Of a stretch of 60,000 nt of DNA, positions 31,201-42,213 are shown in pieces (the first letter of the stretch is position 1; each line of letters starts with the position of its first letter). Below the pieces are notes generated by a model, which made no database searches, was not told the origin of the DNA, and worked only from the letters and a program-made list of their open reading frames with translations. A program made the position numbers and the translations under genes. Location of the stretch: assembly GCF_008831285.2 (NCBI RefSeq), contig NC_045138.2, forward strand, positions 29,547,934 to 29,607,933, given 5' to 3'. Origin of the DNA: Nymphaea colorata (taxonomy: Eukaryota; Streptophyta; Magnoliopsida; Nymphaeales; Nymphaeaceae).

Positions 31201-31322
31201 CATACGCCATAAGAGTTGGTAATGGTGCAGCCGGAATCGTTGCAGCGAACTGGTGAGGGTGGTGGCAGAGCATGTGCAGCAAAGAAATACGTCAGAACCA
31301 GAAATGACCTCATAACTAGCAT
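28214..31322 (-). CDS. GULLO: L-gulonolactone oxidase-like FAD enzyme, secreted, 3 exons
   Basis: Exons 31322-30666, 29518-29263 and 29031-28214 join in phase to 576 aa, the usual length of plant GULLO proteins. Residues 1-18 form a hydrophobic signal peptide, so secretion or cell-wall location is likely. A PCMH-type FAD-binding domain spans about residues 45-225, including SGTSHTMPKFACPG (79-92) and STGAHGSSWWG (157-167). The ALO-type C-terminal domain follows, with the conserved HWAKN at 479-483. A cysteine-rich tail (about 534-568, CICSEDRHC and CRPG) is typical of the plant subfamily. Family members oxidise L-gulono-1,4-lactone to ascorbate, generally with modest activity; this is known from homologues. 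Introns are 1147 and 231 nt. All expected motifs are present, so the gene looks functional. Confidence 0.93.
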
Positions 31323-31361
31323 CGATCTGGAGCCGAGAGTTTTGGCGTATATCCTTTCGCC

Positions 31362-31371
31362 ATTAATATAA
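31362..31371 (-). promoter_or_regulatory. possible TATA box of the GULLO gene
   Basis: The minus strand reads TTTATATTAA about 40-50 nt upstream of the ATG at 31322. This would give a very short leader. Spacing is acceptable but the match to TATAWAW is imperfect. Confidence 0.3.
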
Positions 31372-32648
31372 ACCGATCCATATGATTGAAGGTTGCGGGG
31401 AGCGGTCTGTATGAATCTTTAAAGGAAAGAAGCCAGTTTCTTCAATCATAGTTCAAGCATCCGTGCCGTTTCTGGTGTGGCCAGAGAATGAGGCCGAAGG
31501 CATGTAAAGAGGCGCCGTTATTGGAGCTTAAAGTAGAGAACGCCGCATTCTAACTTTCCATTGGACTGGGTTTTACCTTTTCTAAATTGCAACTCGCGTT
31601 GTTAAACATACTACAAAATAGTGTCTCAGATTTTAAGGCAAGCTTTCTTAATTCAATATATATCAAAGTAGTTGATGTTTTTTTTTTTGGGTGGAGATAA
31701 AAGAAACCTTAAGGGGATGAATAAGAGACCCACCATTCTCTTCAAAGCAGATCATCTGCACTAAATGTATAATTAACAAATTTTCAATTGATCACTGAGC
31801 TCCATATAACTTGCGCTAAGTCCACCCAAATCAAACATTGAATTAATGTTTCACAAAGTGGACTTTATGGGGTGTGCCTCATGGAGCCCTTACCTATCTC
31901 CTGTTCAACTATGAGCTACCACCCTCATCTACAAAGTGTTACCATGGAGTTCCAATAAAAAGCTTCTGCACAAAACTTGCACAAATTGAAATATCTTCTG
32001 CTTGTTGATAGAGGCAAAGCGTTGCAAAGCCGACAATATCTGTTATTTTGATTATTTAGTTGATGCCCAAATTTAAGAGCAAATGAGGGTTAATTATAAA
32101 AAATAAAAGACCTCAACCTGACCAATAATACTAAACTCCTATTCCTGCAACTTCTTTCATTTGAAAATAATTATAAGTTTCAAGGTTTTGGACGCTGTCG
32201 ACTTTAACGGTGAAATACATCTGAAATGCTAGACTAGAATATGAGCTGCGTCGTCGGCACAATCGATCCCGAGTTTCTTTCTACCAAATGTTGCGTGAAA
32301 AGAGTGTGTTTTTATAGTACATCTATTAAAGTATGCAGGCCAAACAAACAGTTGTACATTCTTTAAAACCCTTTCTAAATCTCATGCTTTTAGTGGATAC
32401 CATTTTAATGGCGACATTATCATAAGCACTGGTGGTGGTGTCTTGTATAGCGTTGGGGAATGATTTCAATCCTTTTCAGCAGCCGTAAAGAATCCTGACA
32501 TATGGATTGTCTTGCCTTGCTTGAGATCCACGCCACGGAGGTTGCTTCTGCACCAACTTCTGATCTACCGCCCTCCCTTCTCGATGCTGCTTCTGCAAGA
32601 CAAAATCTCCGGTATTTTATGTAATGCTGGTGGGCGTTTTGCAGAATT

Positions 32649-32755
32649 CTTTTGCTTTTCCCCGTGGAGGAAGAAGACACAGACCAAACTGTTTGCTCCT
32701 TGCAATTTGCTGACAGAATGTGTGGTGCGAGTTTTGTTGTTTTCCGGCAGGAGGC
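32649..32755 (+). pseudogene. possible kinesin motor fragment
   Basis: One plus-strand frame contains EEEDTDQTVCSLQFADRM, which resembles the end of the kinesin motor domain (pattern ET-x-x-SL-x-FA-x-R-V). Stop codons lie on both sides and no other kinesin motif was found nearby. If real, it is a short dead fragment; the match is brief and could be chance. Confidence 0.15.
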
Positions 32756-33590
32756 TGATCGGTAGGCCCTCCGTCCTCTTCAGCTTTGCCGAAGATACAA
32801 GTTGCGGAACTTGCACCGCGGGGACATTAAAAAGGAATGGGAATGGCAGTAATAATTTCATTCATCCGCCCAAAGAAGATTCCTCCTTTCTTTCGCATTT
32901 GATTCAGTGTTGGAAATTATATCTACAAAAAATTTTGCGAATGAAGATATATAGTACCTATCATGTTAAGAAACAAAATGTTTGTTGTTTTTACATTTAT
33001 CATGGACTCTGGAAAATGATACCTCATCGACTCCACAGTCTATACTTACAGTTTCAGCTTACCCAAATAATGTTCATGGAAATTTAATAAAACTAGACCA
33101 CGACTACCCACAACTCAGCTATATATTGCAACCCTTCTAGGGCGTTTAGTGAAAGGAATTTAAATTTCTGGAACACATGTTTTTTCAAAAGCACTATATA
33201 TTTTTTTAGAAATAGTATGATACTTTCCAGCTTTTAGTTTTCTGTATGGAGAAGTATCATCAATAATTTCCATCAAGGATTCGTTGAAATATTTTGTGGA
33301 AAGAAGTGTTCCAAAGAACATAATATTCTTCTTATCAAATGTCAGCTTGTTGTGACAAGTTTTCTTATAATTTTGATACTTAATACTTTTTCAAGTTCAT
33401 GGTTGTTACACGAGTCTTTTATTTTCCTCCCTTTGGTTTGAGTGAGTCGGAGGGAACCCACTACTAAGTGAGAGACTGAAACCCTTACTTTTTTTGTGTT
33501 GAGAGACGTCGATGGTCCTATGATATACTTTTCAACTCGAGTTTTTTGTTTACGTCTGTTTACACGTTTACAATGCAGATGAATAGCACC

Positions 33591-33650
33591 CATAAGACTT
33601 AAACCAAAAACACATCGTCCCCACAAGACTTAAACCAAAAACACATCGTC
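33591..33650. repeat. 31-bp tandem duplication
   Basis: AAGACTTAAACCAAAAACAC followed by ATCGTC occurs twice with a 31-bp period. No gene is present here. Confidence 0.85.
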
Positions 33651-35023
33651 GATATGCCATTCAAATTACCAGTTATGCCAAGCCCCTCGACACAATTTAT
33701 GCCCTCTAGTTACAAATTATGATAGAACACGTAGCTTTTTAAAGTCCAAACAGGGGTTTTTCACTTTGCCTATCATGTTTTTGATATTCTCAATGTAAAG
33801 CCACGTCTCGGGGTACTTGCACTTGGGTTCCAGATGTGTAGACCTCTTTACCAAATTGATAATCTCTTGGGTTCAACGCGCAGTCTATATGCGCGGCTTG
33901 TGTGAACCTTCCAAACAACTAATTTAGGAACCTCAGAAATGCAGATTTTGGAAAATTTTGACAAATTTCAGATCCAAATCAGTAGGGTGTTTAGAGTTTA
34001 TATTCTAACTTTTTGTACTTGAGCGTAAAATTGTATGGACATCCAAGTTAGTTGTATATCAAAATGTTAACCATAAAGGATATAAGTGATCACAGTTAGG
34101 ATTAACAGTGCATATACATTACAAATCAAAAGTAATATTTCTTGAAGATGGATGCCAACTGACCTTTTGATGTAAAAAAAAAAAAAAAAAACTTTTAGTG
34201 TGGGAGTATGTAAATTTAAAAATATTGATAGGAACGACTCCTAAAAGTTCTCAATACATTCTCACATATCATGGTACTCTTGTTCAGTAGCTGCCACGGT
34301 GAATATTTTGGATATAAATGGGTTCAGCAGTATTAAACTGGCAGATATCTCTTAGCTTGGTTAAATTTTACCTAAAATAATATTAATGGCACTCAAACGA
34401 GAAGTGGCTCCCAAAACGAACTGAACAAACTGAAGTTACTGAACTAATGGTGTTGAATCTTCATCCTCTGTTGCTATAACAGCCTACTCGCAATCGAGCT
34501 TATAACGAGGCCGTCAGAAAGTTTGAACTGTTCTTTTACGTTTTTCTCAGTTTGCCGTATGAGTACTGTAACATCTCTTGAACTGACTCATTTACTAAAT
34601 AGTTTTGTAGTCTCAATCAGGAACTAAAATATAAAATAGTAGTGCCTTTTTCTTGATGACATCGATATATAAAACGTAGCTATCCTTCTCTTTCTTTTTT
34701 TCTCTCTCCCTCATATCATTACCAACATTCAGAATCTTGATTACAGATCACATATTATGAACACTGACCGGTGTATCATCACGACGACTCATTGAAGTCC
34801 ACACATTCAGCATCCTTTGAATTATAGTAACAATATTTCACATAAACAACAGGATTACATCACAATCAAGTGCAATTTTATTGCAATAATGTACATTCAC
34901 GCAAGTACACAATCTGCTGCAATTCATGAAAACACCAGCAATCAAAGTAAAAACCAAAATTTCACCTTAACATTTTACATTCTTCTTTCCTTCACCATAG
35001 AAGGCGTCATCAAGATATCTCTT

Positions 35024-35044
35024 TCTCTCTCTCTCTCTCTCTCT
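35024..35044. repeat. (CT)n microsatellite, likely in the 3' UTR of the ARM gene
   Basis: About ten CT units 90 nt beyond the stop codon of the minus-strand ARM gene, so GA repeats on its transcript. Confidence 0.85.
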
Positions 35045-35133
35045 ATGCCCACATGAAGAAACTGCGCAGATCACACACACTGTCTCTAGTAACAGTAATC
35101 TATCACTTCAGTCGGTCGGCATGCTCATCACCA

Positions 35134-36153
35134 TCATCCTTCGGCCAGCTCGAGGCCCCACTTCTCCTGCAGGGACCGGAGCAGCTGCAGCCCCTTCCGC
35201 CTCGCCCTCGCGCTGCATTGCTGCCCCTGCAGCGCCAGAGCCACCACCTGCGCCAGCCCCTCCGGCGCCACCGTCGTCTCCGACACCGGACCCGCCGCGC
35301 ACACTGCCGCCAGCACGCTGAGTGCGTACTCCGCCCCCCTTCCTGTCATCTTCCCTACCAGCTCTAGCAGCAGCGGCACCGCCAACGCGTGCCCTCTCAG
35401 CTCCGCCACGCCTTCTGCCACGGTGCAGAGCAGCTCCAGCGCTGCCAGCGCCCGTTCGGCCGCTGCCCCGCTCAGCCCAGGCAGCGCCTCCAGCACTGCC
35501 GCCACTGCCCCAGCCTCCACAGCCGGCCGCCTGCTTGGCTCTGCCAAGCAGAGCGCCAGCAGGACCTTCACCGCTGCCCGAGCCTGCTCCGCCACTCCCA
35601 CCATCCGAACCACCCCCTGCACCACCGTGGGCGGACAGGGGACTCCGCCTCCGGTGGCAGGCGGAGGGTTGGGAACGAGGGAGCGTTCCAGGAGGCGGAG
35701 GGCCTCGATCTTCTCCGTCTCCGAGTCGGAGGAGAATTGGAGTTCAGAGAGGTGGAACAGCTCCGCCAGGTCGGGCACCGGCCCTGGAGGAGATAGCGGA
35801 GGAGCGGTGTCCGGCATCGATGGCGGCACTGGTGGTGGCGGCGGAGAAGGAAGCGGCTCGTAGTCTGTGGGACGGTGGAGGAGGAGTGGCGTCTTGGGGA
35901 GGGGGAAGCGCCACTGGGTGAAGCTCTGGGAGGTGGCGGAGGAAGACGAAGATGAAGACGACGAAGGCGGTGGAGATTCCGTTCGAGGATGCACGGAAAC
36001 TGCCGGAGCGGCCGGAGATGGCTGCTGGACGGTGGCGATCGTCGTCGCAGGCGGTGGAGCGGTCGGGCTCAGCACGGTTTCTGTGCAATGACCGAAGATG
36101 CCGCAGGAGAAGAGGGTGCGGGGTGGCTGCTTGATCTTTGGGTGGTTCTTCAT
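35134..36153 (-). CDS. Armadillo-repeat protein (PUB-ARM-like, no U-box), single exon
   Basis: An uninterrupted 339-aa frame. The open frame extends upstream to 36228 but only through non-ATG codons, so the first real ATG (36153) is chosen. The N-terminus holds a conserved-looking block (LFSCGIFGHCTETVLSP, residues 14-30). A Pro/Ser-rich linker follows, with FTQWRFPLP around residue 77. Residues about 127-339 are leucine/alanine-rich helical repeats of ARM type (for example AAVKVLLALCL and ERALAALELLC), with a basic end near CSARARRKGLQLL. The C-terminal ARM block resembles that of plant U-box E3 ligases, but there is no U-box, so ligase activity is not expected; a scaffold or receptor-interaction role is inference. 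The coding sequence is very GC-rich, in contrast with flanking DNA. Because of this, long antisense frames overlap it; these are shadows. Confidence 0.85.
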   Translation of the reverse strand: MKNHPKIKQPPRTLFSCGIFGHCTETVLSPTAPPPATTIATVQQPSPAAPAVSVHPRTESPPPSSSSSSSSSATSQSFTQWRFPLPKTPLLLHRPTDYEPLPSPPPPPVPPSMPDTAPPLSPPGPVPDLAELFHLSELQFSSDSETEKIEALRLLERSLVPNPPPATGGGVPCPPTVVQGVVRMVGVAEQARAAVKVLLALCLAEPSRRPAVEAGAVAAVLEALPGLSGAAAERALAALELLCTVAEGVAELRGHALAVPLLLELVGKMTGRGAEYALSVLAAVCAAGPVSETTVAPEGLAQVVALALQGQQCSARARRKGLQLLRSLQEKWGLELAEG

Positions 36154-39100
36154 CGCCGGGCACAGCCTCCGGCCGGAGGTGGTGGCGCCGCCGGTTGTGG
36201 TGGAGAAGGAGGGCCTTCCAACTTCCAAGACGTGGGCAGAGGAAGGATGGAGCAGAGCAGAGTAAGAAAGAGTGCATCGGCGTTCTACGTTGGAGAAAAA
36301 GATTGATGGATTCTTAATGACAAAAGTAACCCTTCACCTCTCGGTTGCTTACACTCTGCTTGGGGGAATATGTGAATATCTTTAGGAACAGTTTCGTCTA
36401 TAAAAATCTTTTGGTGCTCCCCCGAGACGACGTACGTCCTGCTCTGAATTGCCAAAGGTGGGCAGACAGCCCTGTCCACGTTCACCAGATCTTCTGATGA
36501 CGAAACTACCCTTTGGAATTTCTGTATTCCTAGACGACTCACTGTATCAGCCATTCCGATACGAAACGACTGGCATCAAGTTGTATATACTACAAGGCAA
36601 AGGAATCAACTAATCATCTACTCTTTGAATGCCGATTCGTGGGTAAGATATAGAAGTTTATCACTAGGAAGTTTCAATTTCCTTTGTACTTAAAGATTTG
36701 GTGAATTTGAATCTGTTCTAGTTTTCCTATTAGCATGTCTTCTAAGGGAGAATGATAGACCGCTTTAAAGGCAGATGAAACAATGGAAATTTCTAAGGCT
36801 TATGACAAAAGAATGCCCAAAACAGGAACCATTTTCTCAAGAACTGCTTTCAGACATGGAAAAAAACAGAAACAAAAAAAAAAAGACTGCAGGTTTTGAA
36901 AGTTTTCTTGGGTAGTTGCTAGTTTGAAACGATGTGGAAAAGGATGGCTTGGATATCCTTTTCAAGAATGAAAATTTTCATGCCTTTAAGTACACAGATC
37001 TGAGATGGTTGTACATGTGATTCTTTCCACCATGTGAGCCTGTGTACCTTGATGTTTGTCTGTAGAGATGCAAGGAGCGGCCGAGTTCTTGACCGAGTTC
37101 ATGAACTAGTCTTTCTTCTCTCGTTACAAACCTAAAATGAAAGAAATTTGAAAGGTCCTGACGGAGGACGCCGCTGCCCGAACCGGCGGCCTTTTCAATT
37201 ACCAACTCGGACCGGAAGTACCTTGCTTTAATGAGAAGGATAAAAGAGGAATTTGCCGCGCCCTGCAAGGGAAAGGGTCCTGCTACTTTCTGCCTTTTGT
37301 CGAAGGTGGTTTTCAGAAAAAAAGAAAAAGGCAAACTGAAAAGCAAAAAAGGCTACGTGGCTTAACACGTGCGGAGAGCGTCAGAGGGCTGAGTCACCGA
37401 ATCGTTCCCGATATCCATTTCATTTTCTTAAACCAAAAAAAAGAAAAAGAAAAAAAGTTCAACCGGATCAATTTGGACCCGGTTCATCCACCATAACATT
37501 TGACTGCCCCGGGTTTAGGGAAAAGAGATATATTTCCATTGATTGATTTAATTGGATCTTATGTGATTGGATTTAGACCTCAATTTTTTTTTAACTCAAA
37601 TTCGAGTTCTTAAACAAATTTTTATTCTTTAAGTTACTTTAAATTGAAAAAAGCATAGTAACAGGAAACACACACGTTTTTTTTTTTGAAAAAAATGACA
37701 AATTAAATGGCTGTTTAAAACTTTAAAAGCAGCCTTTTAAAAAAAATGTGAAAAACAAAAAAAACACGTTTTTAACCCTTTTTAATGCATTTTTTCACCT
37801 TTTTTTTTCAGTTTTTTTTAATGTCAAACAGTTTTTTTCTCATTTTCCATTTTATATTTTATGTAAATGTACCTATCTTTTGATGTTTGTGTTATTATTA
37901 TCTCTTCATTTTTAGTTCTTTAAATTTTTTAAAAATTTACCATATTTTTTTTTTCAAGCTCGCAGTATTATACTTGAAAATAACTTCATGCTTTAAATCC
38001 TTAAAGTAACTACTTGTGGCAAATAATATCCTCCAGTTCACTTTGGTGCATCAGAAAAGATGTTTATGACATTGATGGATGAGTTGTAAAATATTTAATT
38101 CATATACATTTGAAACAGCCATCAAACGATATAAACAGCTGCAGTCCATTGTTTATTTTAAAAGCCAATATGGAAAAATGTGTAGATGCATCACATTTTT
38201 TTTCTAAATAAACAAGATCAAGTAAGAAAAAATCAATAAAATCCAATTGAAAATAATGAAATAAAACAAAATTTTATTTCTGACCCTTGGATCGAAAGAG
38301 AGAGAGGGAGGTGTGGTTTGGCATTGTCTACTTACTTTTTTCTAACAATAGAACCAAAGATTACCATAGTAAAAGAGAAAAAGGAGGTAAATTCTCTGAC
38401 AGCATCTGTTTCCTAACTACATTAAACTGTGGGGCAGGTGAGGTAACACAATTTTTTCAACTTAACTTTCCACTTTCATTATTAGATAAAAGAAAATGCA
38501 GACAAGGTAAAGGCCAACTTTTCACTGTGGTGTTAGGGGTGGCTCCTTGTGCATGTCAGAGGGATCATTTAAGGGCAGTGTGGCTTCTCTCTGCTCTACA
38601 ATTGGTCCATCCCCCATATGATTGACTCCATTATTGCTGCCCTGCATTGGACTTTTGTTCCCTCCATGCATGAACTAGAGAAATAAATCAAATGAATAAA
38701 TGAACAGTATGCAAAAAAAAATCCATGCCAAAAAGTTATGTGTTCTTATAGACATACATAGCGTGCAACATGACTGGGTTCTGTGCAGAAATATATCAAG
38801 GTTGTGCTTGAATCTTATCTTCAAGAGACCGCAGTTTGTTTTTTTGACAGGTTTTTTAGAATTTGGGTTATGTGTTTGAACAATAAGACAACAACAATGT
38901 TTTCTATGAAAAACATGGGGAAAGAGGGAGGCCAGATGATTCATACCCTTTTGAAAATTTGCTTTGTAGAAAATGGTTTTCTTCATCAATCAAATACACT
39001 TTGAATGGTGTTTTAGATGCAAAATAGTTTTACTTCCAAAACAGCAGCGCCGGAGCCAGAAAAATTTTTTGGAGGGCCACTCATTCACATATTTTCATAC

Positions 39101-42100
39101 TAGAAAGCACACTGGATGCATGTATATATATCCGCGGCTGCAAAACAGTGTTTAAGAGTGTCACTGGAACCCCTAAAATATGAACATGATTTTGAATCCA
39201 AATTTTATGTTCAAGTACTTATAAAACTAAATACCCATATGAATTATCCTCCATGTATCTATTGTTTGTGTCTAATTCACTGTCAAAGTGCACCTGTATT
39301 GTTCTCATTAACTCTGGTCTCTTTTGAAGTTTTATTAACTCATCCTGGATGCATGTATATTATACAGATGTCTGAATATGAAATTTTGGTGTACTTTCTG
39401 ATTCAATCATATTTTCATGTCTAAATTATCAAAAAATGATTCACATGATTGCATAAACAAGACCCACCTTGGATTCTCAGCCAAATTAAGATGTGTTCAG
39501 GGCAATGACACAAGGATGCAGGTATCACATGGCTGCCTCCTGCGTCATGGTTCAGGCCCTTCTTGCCTCCTTCATTGGGAACATTATCCCAAAAACCTTG
39601 TTATTTGTGGGGTTCGAAAGGTGAGTCAACGTATGGTTCATGTAAGGTCGAGCCTGGATGTGGACCCAGGCTCGACTTGGCCCTTTCTCACACCAACTAC
39701 TCGGACAAAATGGCTAACAGTATTGAGCCCTCGGTATTTCTTGAATGGGAACAGGCGGGTCAATGGCTCATGAAGTATTTATTGGGTGCTGCTCTCTCTG
39801 TGATAGACAGCTGAATTAATGCTCTGCATTTTGCTGTTGGTCCTACCAACATGTGATTTTGTTCAACAGTATGTATGAAAATTCCTTTATTTTAATGTTA
39901 CCATTGATTTGATAGATACATGAATGTGCATTTAAGTTCTTGCAACCAACCAATCCTCACTCTTTAACTGTTAGGTTGGAGGAGGAGGAAAAGATCATTA
40001 ATATGAAAAATGTAAGGGTCGATAACCTATTGAGAGAATATATGGCCGGCCGGAGGAGAATATTTTCCTCGTCAACTTGAAGAGTATCCTGGATCAAGTT
40101 TCAACTGTGTCATTGATCTCCAGCTATGGTTTTTCTATGGTGTTGTTCTTGTAAGACTTGGTGGTTGCTCAACTGGAAGAAACAAAAGATCAACTAAAAA
40201 GGTATTACCATAGAACTTCAAGTAAATCAGAAAAAGGAATAGAAAGGCAAAGTTAACAAATAAAACAATGAGAGTAAAACGCAGTTCAGTCAATGACACG
40301 GATTTCCTTAAAAGTCATCGTCACTTTATCATTGAAGAGGAGAAAGATCTTATGGCTGATGGAGTCGATTGTTATCAGGGATGCCAACGTTTTCAGACGC
40401 CGGAATTCGTGAGCTTGAACTGGTGGTGCTAGGTTTCTGCAACATAGAAAAATGGCAGTACAGCACTCCCCTTTACTTTATTGAAAAATCTATAAAAATT
40501 ATCCCCATCTACATGTTTTACAGCTTAGCATTTGAACAATTTCAGAGTGAAGATGGAAACACTAGAAATTCTTCTTCCGAAGATCCTTCTATTTCTTTCT
40601 CACAGCCTTTGAGATGGCTGTTTCCATGACGAAAACCTAATTTCTTGGCAATACTTTTCGTCTTCTCCTCATGAAAACTTTGAGATTTTATAAAATGTGC
40701 AGAATATAAGAAGAGAATAAGAAGAGAGACGTACATATCTCGGTTCTTGTGTTGGTAAGACACTGATGAGCGCTATCACCACATCTTCATCAGTGCAGCG
40801 GCTGCTAATGACATATTAGGAGACCAAAAGAAACTCTTGTAGCCTTTTTAGAGACCAATGAGCATGTTGGTTCTAGTGATTTCCGTATCATGGCAGCTTT
40901 TTAAGCATCCAAACTTTGTTGCTTCATTGGACCAAAATTGGTCTAAATGCCTAAAGCGTGGAAATGTGGATCCTTGACAGCTTTATGACACAAACCTGCT
41001 CCAATTTTAATGATGATGATAATGACTAGAAACGATGTATGTCGTATCAGATGGAGCAAATATGAAAGGATTCGTCCAATTTACACACTTTAATTCCAAG
41101 AACCTTTTTTAAAGGTTTGTTAAAAGATACCACCCTCTTTACGTGGATTCAAGTGCTTCTAACTCTAGAGATAGATAGATAGAAAGGGAGAGAGAGATTC
41201 AACGCGACACAGGCTTTGTTCCTCTGTGTGCTGTTCTGGTTGGCGTTTCTATGAAGGCAATGCCGACCACATAAAACTCAACACATGAAGAAGACGAGTT
41301 CAACTATTTTGGTCGGTCTTCACCCCAATAATCCCTCTCGTTACGGAACACAGCCAGGTGTCTTGGAACACCACCTGTCCCACGGCCCACAATAGGAAGG
41401 CCCCAACAGCGGCAGTGGCCTCAAGAGTAACTCCTGCAGCTTTTCTTCTTATGAAACACGCCCATGTGTCCTAAAAGTGGTAGGTCTCCATCAGTGTGCT
41501 CCCATCATCTTTTCCGAATTTGAACTTTGAACACCTGGTACTCCATGCCACAGAAGAGAGGGAGTTCTCTCCCCAAGCTTACCTGTGTCTCAATTCAAAA
41601 GGGTATCTCAAGCTTCACTAAATTGGAGACAGTTCGGCCCATAGCTCTTGGTGGATGCACTCTCTTTTCTTGCAACTACCCTTCACCCTTCTTTTATAAT
41701 CCTCCCTGTTCTAAGAACTCACAATGTGTTTCTGCTCTGTCATCAATCTTAAGTAAAAGTTTTTGGGAGTTGTTTCCCTTTACCCCTAAACAGTAAGTAA
41801 TCACCACAAAATCTGTCGCCCAACTCTGGGCTACTTCCTCAAAGTTCGACAATCGACCGTGTTGAGCAAAAACTTGTGATCCAGTCTCACCTTTGCTAGA
41901 ATAGAAGCAGCAGGTGGCTTGGGGTCTGTCTCATTTAAATTCACAACCTGAATTTAACTTTTTCACCTGAATCCTTCATGGGGGAACAGTTTTTTAAGGA
42001 ATGATACGAGCAGAGTGATGAATGTATCCTCATTTCTCTCGGTCCATTTCAACAGGATAATCATCCCAACTTGGAAAAAGTAACAGTATTACAAATGTGA

Positions 42101-42213
42101 TATCAGAAGGAAAAAAGAGTACGTAAATTTACAAAAGCAGGAAAATAAGAAAAGAAAATTTGAACAGGGGGAACAAGGGGAAAAGGCCCGAGTTTTCCAA
42201 ATTCTATCACAGT
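36154..42213. other. intergenic region
   Basis: Promoter side of the ARM gene and 3' side of the RING/VWA gene. An ATG-less frame on the minus strand at 36978-37346 and the coding-like frame at 39510-39814 are unassigned. 37600-38280 is extremely A/T-rich with homopolymer runs. The phrase TGGATGCATGTATAT occurs at about 39113 and 39346. Confidence 0.55.
39510..39814 (+). other. coding-like open frame after an acceptor-like site, unrecognised
   Basis: After a GATGCAG acceptor-like site at about 39521, a frame of about 95 codons stays open to a TGA at 39814. It includes the segments WLPPASWFRPFLPPSLGT and SVFLEWEQAGQWLMKYLLG. The stretch is GC-richer than its flanks. No upstream exon or known family was recognised, so it may be a terminal exon, a transposon remnant or chance. 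Confidence 0.2.

Larger units (their letters stand above)
31372..35023. other. intergenic region
   Basis: Upstream of GULLO and downstream of the ARM gene. It contains a GC-richer patch at 32500-32850 with the possible kinesin fragment, the 31-bp duplication, and otherwise AT-rich sequence with no gene seen. Confidence 0.6.

Noticed and set aside
35322-36306. Several long plus-strand frames opposite the ARM gene
   Set aside because: They are Arg/Pro/Ala-rich antisense shadows of a GC-rich coding sequence with no recognisable motif.
36978-37346. 122-codon minus-strand open frame
   Set aside because: It lacks an ATG at its start, has no recognised motif, and lies in non-conserved-looking promoter DNA; kept only as a note.
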